A stretch of 6,352 nucleotides of DNA from Dehalococcoidia bacterium (GTDB taxonomy: Bacteria; Chloroflexota; Dehalococcoidia; GIF9; UBA5629). The DNA lies in the NCBI GenBank assembly GCA_012961565.1, contig DTZC01000073.1, positions 1 to 6,352 on the forward strand, written 5' to 3'. Positions 1 to 6,352 of this stretch are shown in pieces (within the stretch, counting starts at the first letter, position 1; the number at the start of each line of letters is the position of its first letter). The position numbers and the translations under genes were made by a program. A model generated the notes under the pieces. It was not told the DNA's origin, did not search any database, and worked only from the letters and a program-made list of their open reading frames with translations.

Positions 1-552
<552 letters not shown>

Positions 553-555
553 TTA

Positions 556-561
556 CCCTCT
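556..561 (-). promoter_or_regulatory. Ribosome binding site of ahcY
   Basis: On the minus strand AGAGGG sits 6 bases before the ATG of ahcY. It overlaps a perfect 10-base palindrome, CTCTATAGAG (558-567), which in RNA could pair part of the ribosome binding site. With no loop the palindrome is a poor intramolecular hairpin, so regulation by it is only a possibility. I see no S-adenosylhomocysteine riboswitch consensus in the 75-base leader. Confidence 0.7.
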
Positions 562-624
562 ATAGAGTCGCAATCTGTTTTCTCCCCACGTGCTCACTGC
601 TGTTCAAAGCTGGTTCAGGCAGGA

Positions 625-2235
625 CTAGAATATCCTCTCCGTGATTATGCTCACAATATTACTCATTGACTGGGACGTGTCAAGTATCAGGTGGTTCTCG
701 GCGGGAAACTCAGTGATTTTATCGAAGTCTCGTTTTTGTTGTTCAAAGATCTCCCAGCGTCCATCAGAGACTGTACCTTCCTGTAACCTCCGTTCCAGCC
801 GGCTTTTTACCATTTCCTTACTCAGAGTGCACTCGACCACTGCAAAATCGGCGTTTGTCTCCTCAGCCAGGCTTCTGGCTTGCAGCCTATCACCCCGCTT
901 TCTGAACGAGGCATCCAGTATCACCGATTGCCCCTGAGATAAGAGCTCTCTAGCCTGAACGAACATTGCATCGTACGTCTTTCTAGAGAATTCCTCGGAG
1001 TAAATACCACCTCCATATTGTTCAAAGTGATGCTCTGTTGCTGAAATACCGGCTAACCTTTTCCTTACTATGTCCGAGGAGATAACAGTAATCCCCAGAC
1101 TCCGACCCAGGGCCTCAGCCACGCTGGTCTTGCCAGTACCAACCAAGCCCGCCATAATAATTAGCACAGGTTTTTCCCTAGTATAGCGGTAAGCCAGGTT
1201 GAAATAGCCACAGGCTGCAGCCAGGGCTGCCCCTTTGTCTGGTATGTAGGGGTCATCCAGCATGAAACTAGCTACTTTGCCCCGAACATAGGCACGGTAA
1301 CACTTGTAGAAATTCAGCAATCGAAACAGCTCATTGTCGCCGCTTGTCACTACGTAGGCATCTACAAAAGCTTTAGAAAGGTCGCCTCTGCAATAACGAT
1401 CCAGGTCCATAGCTAGGAAGGCAACTTCAGAGGCGACATCCCCGTATCTGAAACGGTCATTGAACTCAATGCAATCATAGATATAAATATCATCGCTGAT
1501 ACAGACATGGGCAGCGTGCAGGTCACCGTGACAATCCTTTATCCTGCCGTTTTGCACCCGCCGCTGGAGTAGCGATTCATTCAGCTTGAGGAAGTTATCA
1601 GTATAAGTCTTGATGCGGTGATATTTAGAGACGGAGATAGATATACCTATATACTTCTCGGTCTGGGTGAAATTCTCCTCGGTGTTTATTCCAATAGCAT
1701 TTGGTCTGCCAAAGGTGCCTATATCAGGGTTTGTCTCAGCTTCAGCATGAAAGGCTGCTAGCTTCTCCGCCACCCTCACCACCATTTCCTCGGTCACCTG
1801 ATTCTGGGTTAGCAGATTGTCCATCATCCGCTCCCTGGGGAGCTGCCGCATCTTTACCGCATATTCCACTACCTCACCTTCCCCATCGAGATGAAATTGC
1901 CTGCCAATTCGAGTTATGGGCACAACCTCCAGATAGATTTGGGGACAAAGTCGCCTGTTGAGTTCTATTTCCTGGTGACAGAAGAAGCGGCGTTTTTCCA
2001 GCGTTGTATAATCCAGATAACCCAAATCAACCGGCTTTTTGACCTTGTACACGTAGTCACCGGTGAGAAATAGAAATGACATCTGAGTCTGCACTAACTC
2101 TATCTGCCGGGGACGGTGGGGATAGGTCTCCGGTTTCAGCAACGCCTTTACTAGAGCCGGTTGTTTAGCCACTTTTTGTTTCAGCAGTTCCTGAACTAGC
2201 AGATACAAGCCGTGGGCTTGTAGTCCCACCGGCAA
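625..2235 (-). CDS. Two-domain protein: aminoglycoside-phosphotransferase-like domain fused to P-loop kinase (COG2187 + COG0645 type)
   Basis: A 536-residue fusion. The N-terminal part, about 30-345, looks like the aminoglycoside phosphotransferase/choline-kinase-like fold. It has the early block LTGDYVYKVKKPVDLGYLDY (57-76, with a likely ATP-contacting lysine), the catalytic-loop motif CHGDLH (235-240) and the metal-binding-like YDCIEFND (253-260). The C-terminal part, 356-536, is a small P-loop kinase of the zeta-toxin/gluconate-kinase style: Walker A GLVGTGKTS (363-371), SSDIVRKRLAG (386-396), VILDASF (438-444), and an arginine-rich lid-like stretch near 478-483. Both active-site motif sets look intact. 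The arrangement matches bacterial proteins annotated as bifunctional aminoglycoside phosphotransferase/ATP-binding protein; their substrate is unknown to me, and no drug-resistance role should be assumed. The start is uncertain: this frame begins at TTG with no good ribosome binding site, family similarity begins only around residue 27, and GTG at 2172 is an alternative. Confidence 0.85.
   Translation of the reverse strand: MPVGLQAHGLYLLVQELLKQKVAKQPALVKALLKPETYPHRPRQIELVQTQMSFLFLTGDYVYKVKKPVDLGYLDYTTLEKRRFFCHQEIELNRRLCPQIYLEVVPITRIGRQFHLDGEGEVVEYAVKMRQLPRERMMDNLLTQNQVTEEMVVRVAEKLAAFHAEAETNPDIGTFGRPNAIGINTEENFTQTEKYIGISISVSKYHRIKTYTDNFLKLNESLLQRRVQNGRIKDCHGDLHAAHVCISDDIYIYDCIEFNDRFRYGDVASEVAFLAMDLDRYCRGDLSKAFVDAYVVTSGDNELFRLLNFYKCYRAYVRGKVASFMLDDPYIPDKGAALAAACGYFNLAYRYTREKPVLIIMAGLVGTGKTSVAEALGRSLGITVISSDIVRKRLAGISATEHHFEQYGGGIYSEEFSRKTYDAMFVQARELLSQGQSVILDASFRKRGDRLQARSLAEETNADFAVVECTLSKEMVKSRLERRLQEGTVSDGRWEIFEQQKRDFDKITEFPAENHLILDTSQSMSNIVSIITERIF
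2204..2222. repeat. Perfect 8-base-pair hairpin with 3-base loop at the start of the two-domain kinase gene
   Basis: TACAAGCC at 2204-2211 is the exact reverse complement of GGCTTGTA at 2215-2222, separated by three bases. It falls on codons 5-11 if the TTG at 2235 is the true start, or in the 5' leader if translation begins further in, for example at GTG 2172. No T-run follows on either strand, so it is not a classical terminator. It may affect translation initiation of this gene or be chance. Confidence 0.45.
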
Positions 2236-2339
2236 ACCACAACTTAATGCCTATTGAGACCACGCCAATTAAAACGAAGCTAGTCTTGATTCCCGCCCGA
2301 GTCTAAGGGAGTATCTGCTTTACGATAGGGTAGACCGGC

Positions 2340-2750
2340 TCAAGCCTCTAGGCTGAAGACCGGGCGGGCTTCCTCGCCAGCAGAATACTTGTCCCCAGGA
2401 AACACCGCATGCCCCATCATCACTCTCTTGCCTACTATCTCCATGGTCACTTTATTGGGGTCAACACCTACCAGATTGCCCATCAACCAGGGACCCTCGT
2501 CCAGTTCCACTAAGACAATGATGTACGGCGCTTCCGGCTCACGCCCTTCAGGCGGGACAAACACGGTGGTAAAGGTCTGAATACTGCCCTTGCCGCTTAA
2601 CTGGACGATATCCATATCGGTGCTGGCACACCCTCCGCAGGCTATTTTAGGTGGCACAGTGATGGCATTGCACTGTTTGCACCTCAGCCCCAGCAACTTG
2701 TTCTGCTTAAGTGCCTCATTATAGTCTTTGAAACTGAGCTTAAGTTCCAC
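2340..2750 (-). CDS. Zn-ribbon/OB-fold protein (DUF35 family), thiolase partner
   Basis: A 136-residue protein of the DUF35 family. Members bind next to thiolase-like enzymes and help hold or channel the acyl-CoA substrate, as in archaeal acetyl-CoA thiolase/HMG-CoA synthase complexes and steroid side-chain ChsH2-type proteins. The N-terminal rubredoxin-like zinc ribbon has all four cysteines: RCKQC (C24, C27) and CGGC (C38, C41). The OB-fold follows from about 53 to 112, including GKGSIQTFTTVFVPPEG and PYIIVLVELDEGPWLMGNL. The frame opens at GTG 2774, but AGGAGG at 2757-2762 stands 6 bases before GTG 2750, which I take as the start; it removes eight unlikely residues. The gene begins 33 bases after the thiolase stop, so the pair is almost surely one operon and one complex. 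Substrate cannot be read from sequence. Confidence 0.93.
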   Translation of the reverse strand: MELKLSFKDYNEALKQNKLLGLRCKQCNAITVPPKIACGGCASTDMDIVQLSGKGSIQTFTTVFVPPEGREPEAPYIIVLVELDEGPWLMGNLVGVDPNKVTMEIVGKRVMMGHAVFPGDKYSAGEEARPVFSLEA

Positions 2751-2756
2751 TTCTAA

Positions 2757-2762
2757 CCTCCT
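2757..2762 (-). promoter_or_regulatory. Ribosome binding site deciding the DUF35 protein start
   Basis: A perfect AGGAGG on the minus strand lies 6 bases upstream of GTG 2750 in the short gap after the thiolase gene. The earlier in-frame GTG at 2774 lies upstream of it and has no comparable site, so this motif sets the start at 2750. Confidence 0.85.
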
Positions 2763-2783
2763 GAGAAATTGCACCTGTCGCCA

Positions 2784-3959
2784 CTACCATCCTCTCTTCA
2801 GGATGATATTGCAAAGCGTGCCGCCGTCACCGCCTAGTGTGTCGGTCATACCGATTTTAGCTCCGTCCACCTGCCGCTCGCCGCATTCACCCCTGAGCTG
2901 CCTGACTATCTCATAGACCTGAGCAGTGCCAGTAGCACCAATGGGATGTCCTTTGGATTTCAGACCGCCAGATGGATTGACAGCTATTTTGCCACCGACC
3001 TTGGTCTCACCCTTCTCCACAGCCTCGCCCGACTTCCCGTATTCAAAGAAGCCAAGGCACTCCAGCGCAATCAGTGTAGCTATACTAAAGCAATCGTGGA
3101 GCTCAATGACATCTATATCCTTAGGGGTCAGCCCAGCCATCCTGTAGGCTTGCTCGGCAGATAGCTCCCTAGACCTCAACCTTGGCAGATAGTCTTTCTG
3201 GCTCATCAGGTTGCCGGCTGAGGCTTGTCCCACGCCGGCAACATAGACTGGCTTGTCAGTCAGCTTCCTTGCCTTTTCTTCGCAGGCTAGGACGACTGCT
3301 GAGCCTCCATCAGAGAAAGGGCAGCAGTCATAGAGCTGCAATGGCTGGCACACCATAAAGCTGCTGAGCACATCATCTACGGTTATCTCCTTCTGGAACT
3401 GGGCTTTGGGATTGCGAGCACCATAATAGTGCGAATTGACCGAGACCAGGGCCATCTGGTACTTGAGCTTTTCTAGTGGCACGTTATACTTCCTGGCGTA
3501 AAGATGTGCCAGCAAGGCGAAAACACCGGGGAAAGTGATTCCACAGGGGTATTCATAGCGGCTGTCACTAGCCATGGCAAAGGTGCGGGTGGCTAAAGGC
3601 GTTCCCATCTTGGCCGCTGTCTCAGCCCCCCCAACAAGTACTATATCGTAGAATCCTGAAGCTACCCACATAAAGGCATCACGGAATGCAGCACTGGACG
3701 AAGCACAGGCATTTTCATACCTGTTGGCAGGTATGAAAGGAGCGCCGATGTAATCAGCCACAAAGGCTTGTAGCTGTGCCTGCCCTTCGGCGAAGTCCCC
3801 TAGGGCGTTGCCCAAGAACAAAGCCTGGATGTTTGCAGGCTTTAAGCCTGACTCATTTATGGCATCTACGGCGGCTTCAGCAAACAGCTCAACTGCTGTT
3901 TTGTCCTGCTTGCCGCTGAATTTGGTCATCCCAACACCGACTACAGCTACTTTTCTCAT
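2784..3959 (-). CDS. SCP2-type thiolase family protein (acetyl-CoA acetyltransferase-like)
   Basis: A 391-residue thiolase-fold enzyme of the SCP2/SCP-x branch, often annotated as thiolase or lipid-transfer protein. Such enzymes make or break carbon-carbon bonds in acyl-CoA compounds through a cysteine-bound acyl intermediate. The nucleophile is Cys85 in NACASSS (83-89, the CxS motif). HDCF (288-291) supplies the His and the second Cys used by SCP2-type thiolases in place of the classical CxG cysteine. NPSGG (328-332) and GHPIGATG (337-344) carry the third catalytic block, and GGDGG (376-380) is the C-terminal glycine loop. Length is normal and all key residues are present. ATG 3959 has GGAGGT 8 bases upstream. 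The next gene encodes its DUF35 partner. No HMG-CoA synthase is visible, so a mevalonate role is not supported; fatty-acid or ring-compound degradation, or acetyl-CoA condensation, are all open. Confidence 0.95.
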   Translation of the reverse strand: MRKVAVVGVGMTKFSGKQDKTAVELFAEAAVDAINESGLKPANIQALFLGNALGDFAEGQAQLQAFVADYIGAPFIPANRYENACASSSAAFRDAFMWVASGFYDIVLVGGAETAAKMGTPLATRTFAMASDSRYEYPCGITFPGVFALLAHLYARKYNVPLEKLKYQMALVSVNSHYYGARNPKAQFQKEITVDDVLSSFMVCQPLQLYDCCPFSDGGSAVVLACEEKARKLTDKPVYVAGVGQASAGNLMSQKDYLPRLRSRELSAEQAYRMAGLTPKDIDVIELHDCFSIATLIALECLGFFEYGKSGEAVEKGETKVGGKIAVNPSGGLKSKGHPIGATGTAQVYEIVRQLRGECGERQVDGAKIGMTDTLGGDGGTLCNIILKRGW

Positions 3960-3967
3960 CTGTTCTT

Positions 3968-3973
3968 ACCTCC
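3968..3973 (-). promoter_or_regulatory. Ribosome binding site of the thiolase gene
   Basis: GGAGGT on the minus strand, 8 bases before the ATG at 3959, in the 96-base gap after the archaemetzincin gene. I cannot identify a convincing promoter in that gap, so whether the thiolase pair is transcribed with the protease gene is open. Confidence 0.8.
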
Positions 3974-4055
3974 AAGTTCATTTTTATCATCTGCAGAAGT
4001 CAGCGAGGTTTCTGGCACTTTCCCTAGCGGCCTCGGCATAAGACGATAAACGCCA

Positions 4056-4577
4056 TCATTTTATCAGCTTAGGACAACACTGGCTACAGAATGTAGCTTG
4101 TTTTCGGTCAGTATCAGCCAGACTGTTGGAGAAATGCATCACGCATTTTACATTCGGGCAATGCCCCAAGCTCCACGTATGTCCCAGTTCGTGGACCGCT
4201 TCCTTGGTAGCTCTATCCAAAAAAAGGGGGGCATCTGGCGGTAGCCCATAAAATTCCTGCCTCAAACGGCGCAGTGAGACAATAGCTATCCCCGCGGCAG
4301 GGTCAGCCTGACCGAAAACGAAGTTTAACCCGGGAGCATAAAGGTCAACGTCAACCAGTCCCAAGACCTTCTCGTCCTTCGCCACACCTAACGCTTTGAG
4401 CTTAGCCAGCAGTGCTGCAGCCAGGTACTGTCCCCGTCTCGAATCATAGGACTGGTCAAGGCTATCGATTCCTGGCATTATCTTTACCGAGCAGCCAAAG
4501 GCTTGTGCCAGTCTCCTTCTCAGCTCTTCCAGCACATTACTGTCAATGCTGCTTATTGGCTTAAGGGTTATCTTCAT
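4056..4577 (-). CDS. amzA: Archaemetzincin family zinc metalloprotease
   Basis: A 173-residue protease-fold protein of the archaemetzincin family (peptidase M54), common in archaea and animals and scattered in bacteria. The catalytic zinc site is HELGHTWSLGH (129-139), giving His129, Glu130, His133 and His139. It runs into the family's second, structural zinc site: Cys140, Cys145 (CVM, with the Met-turn-like Met147), Cys164 and Cys167 (CSQC). The stretch FSNSLADTDRK (149-159) is also typical. Length fits the single-domain archaeal form. Oddity: the metzincin signature HExxHxxGxxH has Ser136 where the glycine should be, with Gly138 two positions later. There is no signal peptide, so it should act in the cytosol; natural substrates of the family are unknown. 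The N-terminus (MKITLKPISSID) matches the expected first beta strand, supporting this ATG, although its GAGG lies unusually close (1 base). A 242-base gap precedes it. Confidence 0.93.
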   Translation of the reverse strand: MKITLKPISSIDSNVLEELRRRLAQAFGCSVKIMPGIDSLDQSYDSRRGQYLAAALLAKLKALGVAKDEKVLGLVDVDLYAPGLNFVFGQADPAAGIAIVSLRRLRQEFYGLPPDAPLFLDRATKEAVHELGHTWSLGHCPNVKCVMHFSNSLADTDRKQATFCSQCCPKLIK

Positions 4578-4819
4578 TCCTCTTCTGTGAGGTCGCTTAG
4601 ATAGAACCCATATGGTCGTCTAGCTTGGTACAAACACACCTGCTTCCATTACGCTATCAACCTCATCATTATGTTCGACCCCATCACCTTGCCCTTAGCA
4701 TCTCTTTCTAGAGCAACGCAATCACAATATTTCCCCACACAAATGACTGCTTTCGGTCTTATTAACCGCCTGTGTCGCCGACCTTGGTACCTCTCATATC
4801 ATATTATCGCTGCCCGACT

Positions 4820-5830
4820 CTAAATTTTTGTAGGCGAGTAGGGGCAGGCATCGTGCCCAGGCTTTTTGCAAGACCGACAGACATCACTCATAAGCTCCCG
4901 TCCGAACTCCCTGGCAATTTGCTTAAGGATTTCCCATTTTTCATCAGCGTCGAACTTGTCTAGAAAATCGGTTATCCCTTTCCGAGTGAGGCAATTAATG
5001 TGCTCGGCTTGCAAGCGCTTTCTTAATCTGCCATCTATATCTTCAACGATTACGAACACGTTGCCTCCTTGTATTCGACCATCGGCAAAATTCACAAGCA
5101 GCTCGTTTAGCAACGAAATAAACGCTTCGTCGGTAGCGATGCATTTCTTTTTAACCTGATAAACAACCCCAAAGTTTGTTCCTAAATCAGTGCCTTTGTC
5201 GCTCGAATAGGTCTTGCTATCCCGATAAACTTTACAGCCGAATTTTGCTAGAAGCACTTTCAGTATAGCAAACATACAGATTTCGAACTCGTAAGCGATG
5301 CTGAGAAAGCTGGCTGAACTCCGCTGAAATCCACTTTCTAGGAACTGACGAAGTTTTCTGCTCGTTGGGTCATCCAAGATTTGGCACACCTCGGCTCGAG
5401 ATTTACTTTGGACTACCCGGTAAAGCTTTGTTACATTAAATAGCTTCTTTGTGAGATGTTCAGTCATTCTATTGGTGATATAAGGGACTAAAGACTGCGC
5501 GTTTTCAGCAAGAGCTGCAACAATGGCAAAATCTTTACCTCTCACTTGCTCTAAGACCTGATGCCTTGAGGCTAATCGATGCAGATAGCTATCATTGAAT
5601 TGACCGCCGACGTTAAAATTGTGGTGTAGGTGATACTTAATAAGGTCACATACAGTATCTTCATAGCCTTGCTTTACTACAGCAAATTCAACGGTGCGAT
5701 TCCCTGTTCGCTGGAATTCCTTCAGGTAGAACAACGTCAATACTGGATTGATCAGCCTTGTGGCTCGGCGGTCTTCAATCATCCTATCAATTTCACGCCT
5801 GATATCAGCTATACTTCGACCCGATGCCAT
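4820..5830 (-). CDS. Putative HaeII-like type II restriction endonuclease
   Basis: A 336-residue cytosolic protein. I recognise a PD-(D/E)xK nuclease-like core in the C-terminal half: Glu181 in a hydrophobic helix (AYEFEICMFAILKVLL, about 179-194), then SDKGTDLGTNFGVVYQVKKK (210-229), with candidate metal ligands Asp215, Gln225 and Lys227. The spacing D-x-G-x-D, NFG, QVK resembles my memory of HaeII, whose length (about 350) is also similar; the strand NVFVIVEDIDG (257-267) fits the same fold. The N-terminal half is helical and unassigned. The C-terminus has a possible zinc site, CRSCKKPGHDAC (318-329). The frame opens at TTG 5857, but GGAGGT at 5838-5843 lies 7 bases before ATG 5830, chosen as start. 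It starts 5 bases after the NTPase stop. No methyltransferase is in view, and G+C is lower than in the thiolase gene. Function and cut site remain unproven. Confidence 0.6.
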   Translation of the reverse strand: MASGRSIADIRREIDRMIEDRRATRLINPVLTLFYLKEFQRTGNRTVEFAVVKQGYEDTVCDLIKYHLHHNFNVGGQFNDSYLHRLASRHQVLEQVRGKDFAIVAALAENAQSLVPYITNRMTEHLTKKLFNVTKLYRVVQSKSRAEVCQILDDPTSRKLRQFLESGFQRSSASFLSIAYEFEICMFAILKVLLAKFGCKVYRDSKTYSSDKGTDLGTNFGVVYQVKKKCIATDEAFISLLNELLVNFADGRIQGGNVFVIVEDIDGRLRKRLQAEHINCLTRKGITDFLDKFDADEKWEILKQIAREFGRELMSDVCRSCKKPGHDACPYSPTKI

Positions 5831-5835
5831 AAGCG

Positions 5836-6352
5836 TTACCTCCCGCTCTTCAGCCAACTTATCACCTGTTGCAGCATCTGGTTGTGATTACTCCGGCTGA
5901 CCTGGACTACCTTCACTTTGGGGTGGCGCTTTATTTCGTCGGCGAAGGGGTTTGGGCTCAACATTATGGTGCCCAGGACTCTCTTGGTGCTCTCTATGGC
6001 CTTTAGCACGGCATCTTTGAACCGGGGCGAGAACAGCTCCATCTTGCCAATTTCATCGATGACTATCAAATCACACTCTTCAATGGCTTGAGTAATGGCA
6101 GCAACACCAACCCTGTCCAAGTTCTGAATGCTGACGCCGTACTTGGCTACCCGGTAGTTGCCCGGAAAATCGACGTGTGCTAATATAGTCTCGTGTCCAT
6201 CCAGGGTAACAATCCTGAAACCCTGCCTCACCCCACCGCTTCTAATCTCCTCGGTATAAAAACCGCCTGCTTTGACCTTTGCCTCAGCTATTGCCTTCCG
6301 GATAAGTGTGGTCTTCCCCACGCCGGGACTACCGGTGAGAAGATAGACAGCA
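5836..6352 (-). CDS. THEP1-family nucleoside-triphosphatase, first few residues cut by window edge
   Basis: A small P-loop NTPase of the THEP1 family (formerly DUF265), which hydrolyses ATP, GTP and related nucleotides; its cellular role is unsettled. Counting the first full codon at the edge (6351) as residue 1, 171 residues are visible: a first strand AVYLLTG, Walker A GSPGVGKTT (7-15), the family block GGFYTEEIRSGGVRQGFRIV (29-48), LAHVDFPGNYRVAKYGV (57-73), and a Walker B region DLIVIDEIGKMELF (94-107) with Asp99-Glu100. The family is usually about 170-180 residues, so only a few N-terminal residues are missing. The GTG at 6321 is the Val inside Walker A, not a start. It is followed after 5 bases by the nuclease-like gene, whose ribosome binding site overlaps its stop. 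THEP1 proteins are common in archaea, thermophilic bacteria and Chloroflexota-type genomes. Confidence 0.93.
   Translation of the reverse strand, partial: AVYLLTGSPGVGKTTLIRKAIAEAKVKAGGFYTEEIRSGGVRQGFRIVTLDGHETILAHVDFPGNYRVAKYGVSIQNLDRVGVAAITQAIEECDLIVIDEIGKMELFSPRFKDAVLKAIESTKRVLGTIMLSPNPFADEIKRHPKVKVVQVSRSNHNQMLQQVISWLKSGR
5838..5843 (-). promoter_or_regulatory. Ribosome binding site of the nuclease-like gene, overlapping the NTPase stop codon
   Basis: GGAGGT on the minus strand lies 7 bases before ATG 5830. The last codons of the NTPase gene and its TAA stop (5836-5838) form part of this site, so a ribosome finishing the NTPase ends on the start region of the next gene. This argues for translational coupling and for ATG 5830 rather than the upstream TTG at 5857. 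Confidence 0.85.

Noticed and set aside
625..2235. Antibiotic-resistance (aminoglycoside phosphotransferase) gene
   Set aside because: Only the fold is shared; the fusion to a P-loop kinase and the sequence blocks match a general bacterial family without known drug resistance.
2343..2354. AGCCT-CT-AGGCT inverted repeat at the end of the DUF35 gene as a terminator
   Set aside because: The stem is only 5 base pairs with a 2-base loop, lies inside the coding end, and no T-run follows on the minus strand.
2926..3164. Overlapping plus-strand open frames of 72-73 codons inside the thiolase region
   Set aside because: They are antisense shadows of the conserved thiolase gene, with no recognisable motifs.
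4624..4790. Direct repeat CTTGGTAC at 4624-4631 and 4783-4790 in the intergenic gap, possible mobile-element footprint
   Set aside because: Eight bases, two copies only, no inverted repeats or transposase nearby; compatible with chance.
5831..5857. Longer version of the nuclease-like protein starting at TTG 5857, overlapping the NTPase by 22 bases
   Set aside because: The strong GGAGGT placed 7 bases before ATG 5830 makes the shorter form far more likely.
4820..6352. A firmly defined novel defence system
   Set aside because: Only two coupled genes are seen, one of a common NTPase family; without conserved adjacency or a full locus this stays a hypothesis.

Overview
This window has seven protein genes, all on the minus strand, so it reads right to left. 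Two are cut by the window edges: an NTPase at the right edge and adenosylhomocysteinase at the left. I see no rRNA, tRNA, CRISPR array, insertion sequence or phage gene. The gene mix suggests an uncultured bacterium, possibly Chloroflexota of the Dehalococcoidia kind. It pairs archaeal-flavoured families (THEP1-type NTPase, archaemetzincin, SCP2-type thiolase with a Zn-ribbon/OB-fold partner) with a typically bacterial two-domain kinase and strong AGGAGG-type ribosome binding sites. This assignment is inference from memory of families, not from a search.

Layout in transcription order. (1) 6352-5836: THEP1-family P-loop NTPase, nearly complete. (2) 5830-4820: a protein resembling HaeII-family type II restriction endonucleases. 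It starts 5 bases after the NTPase stop, and its ribosome binding site overlaps that stop, so the two look translationally coupled. (3) A 242-base gap in which I find no gene, then 4577-4056: an archaemetzincin zinc protease. (4) 3959-2784 and 2750-2340: an SCP2-type thiolase followed by its usual Zn-ribbon/OB-fold (DUF35) partner, a typical acyl-CoA condensation or cleavage pair. (5) A 104-base gap, then 2235-625: a fusion of an aminoglycoside-phosphotransferase-like domain with a P-loop kinase domain. (6) 549-1: the N-terminal 183 residues of adenosylhomocysteinase.

Most of the window looks like metabolic or housekeeping content. The accessory-looking element is the nuclease-like gene. It is lower in G+C by sampled lines, has no methyltransferase in view, carries a C-terminal Cys/His cluster and is coupled to an NTPase. 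The archaemetzincin also has a serine where the metzincin signature has its conserved glycine. In two genes (nuclease-like and DUF35) the longest open frame begins at a rare start codon, but a strong ribosome binding site points to a start further in; those starts are used here.
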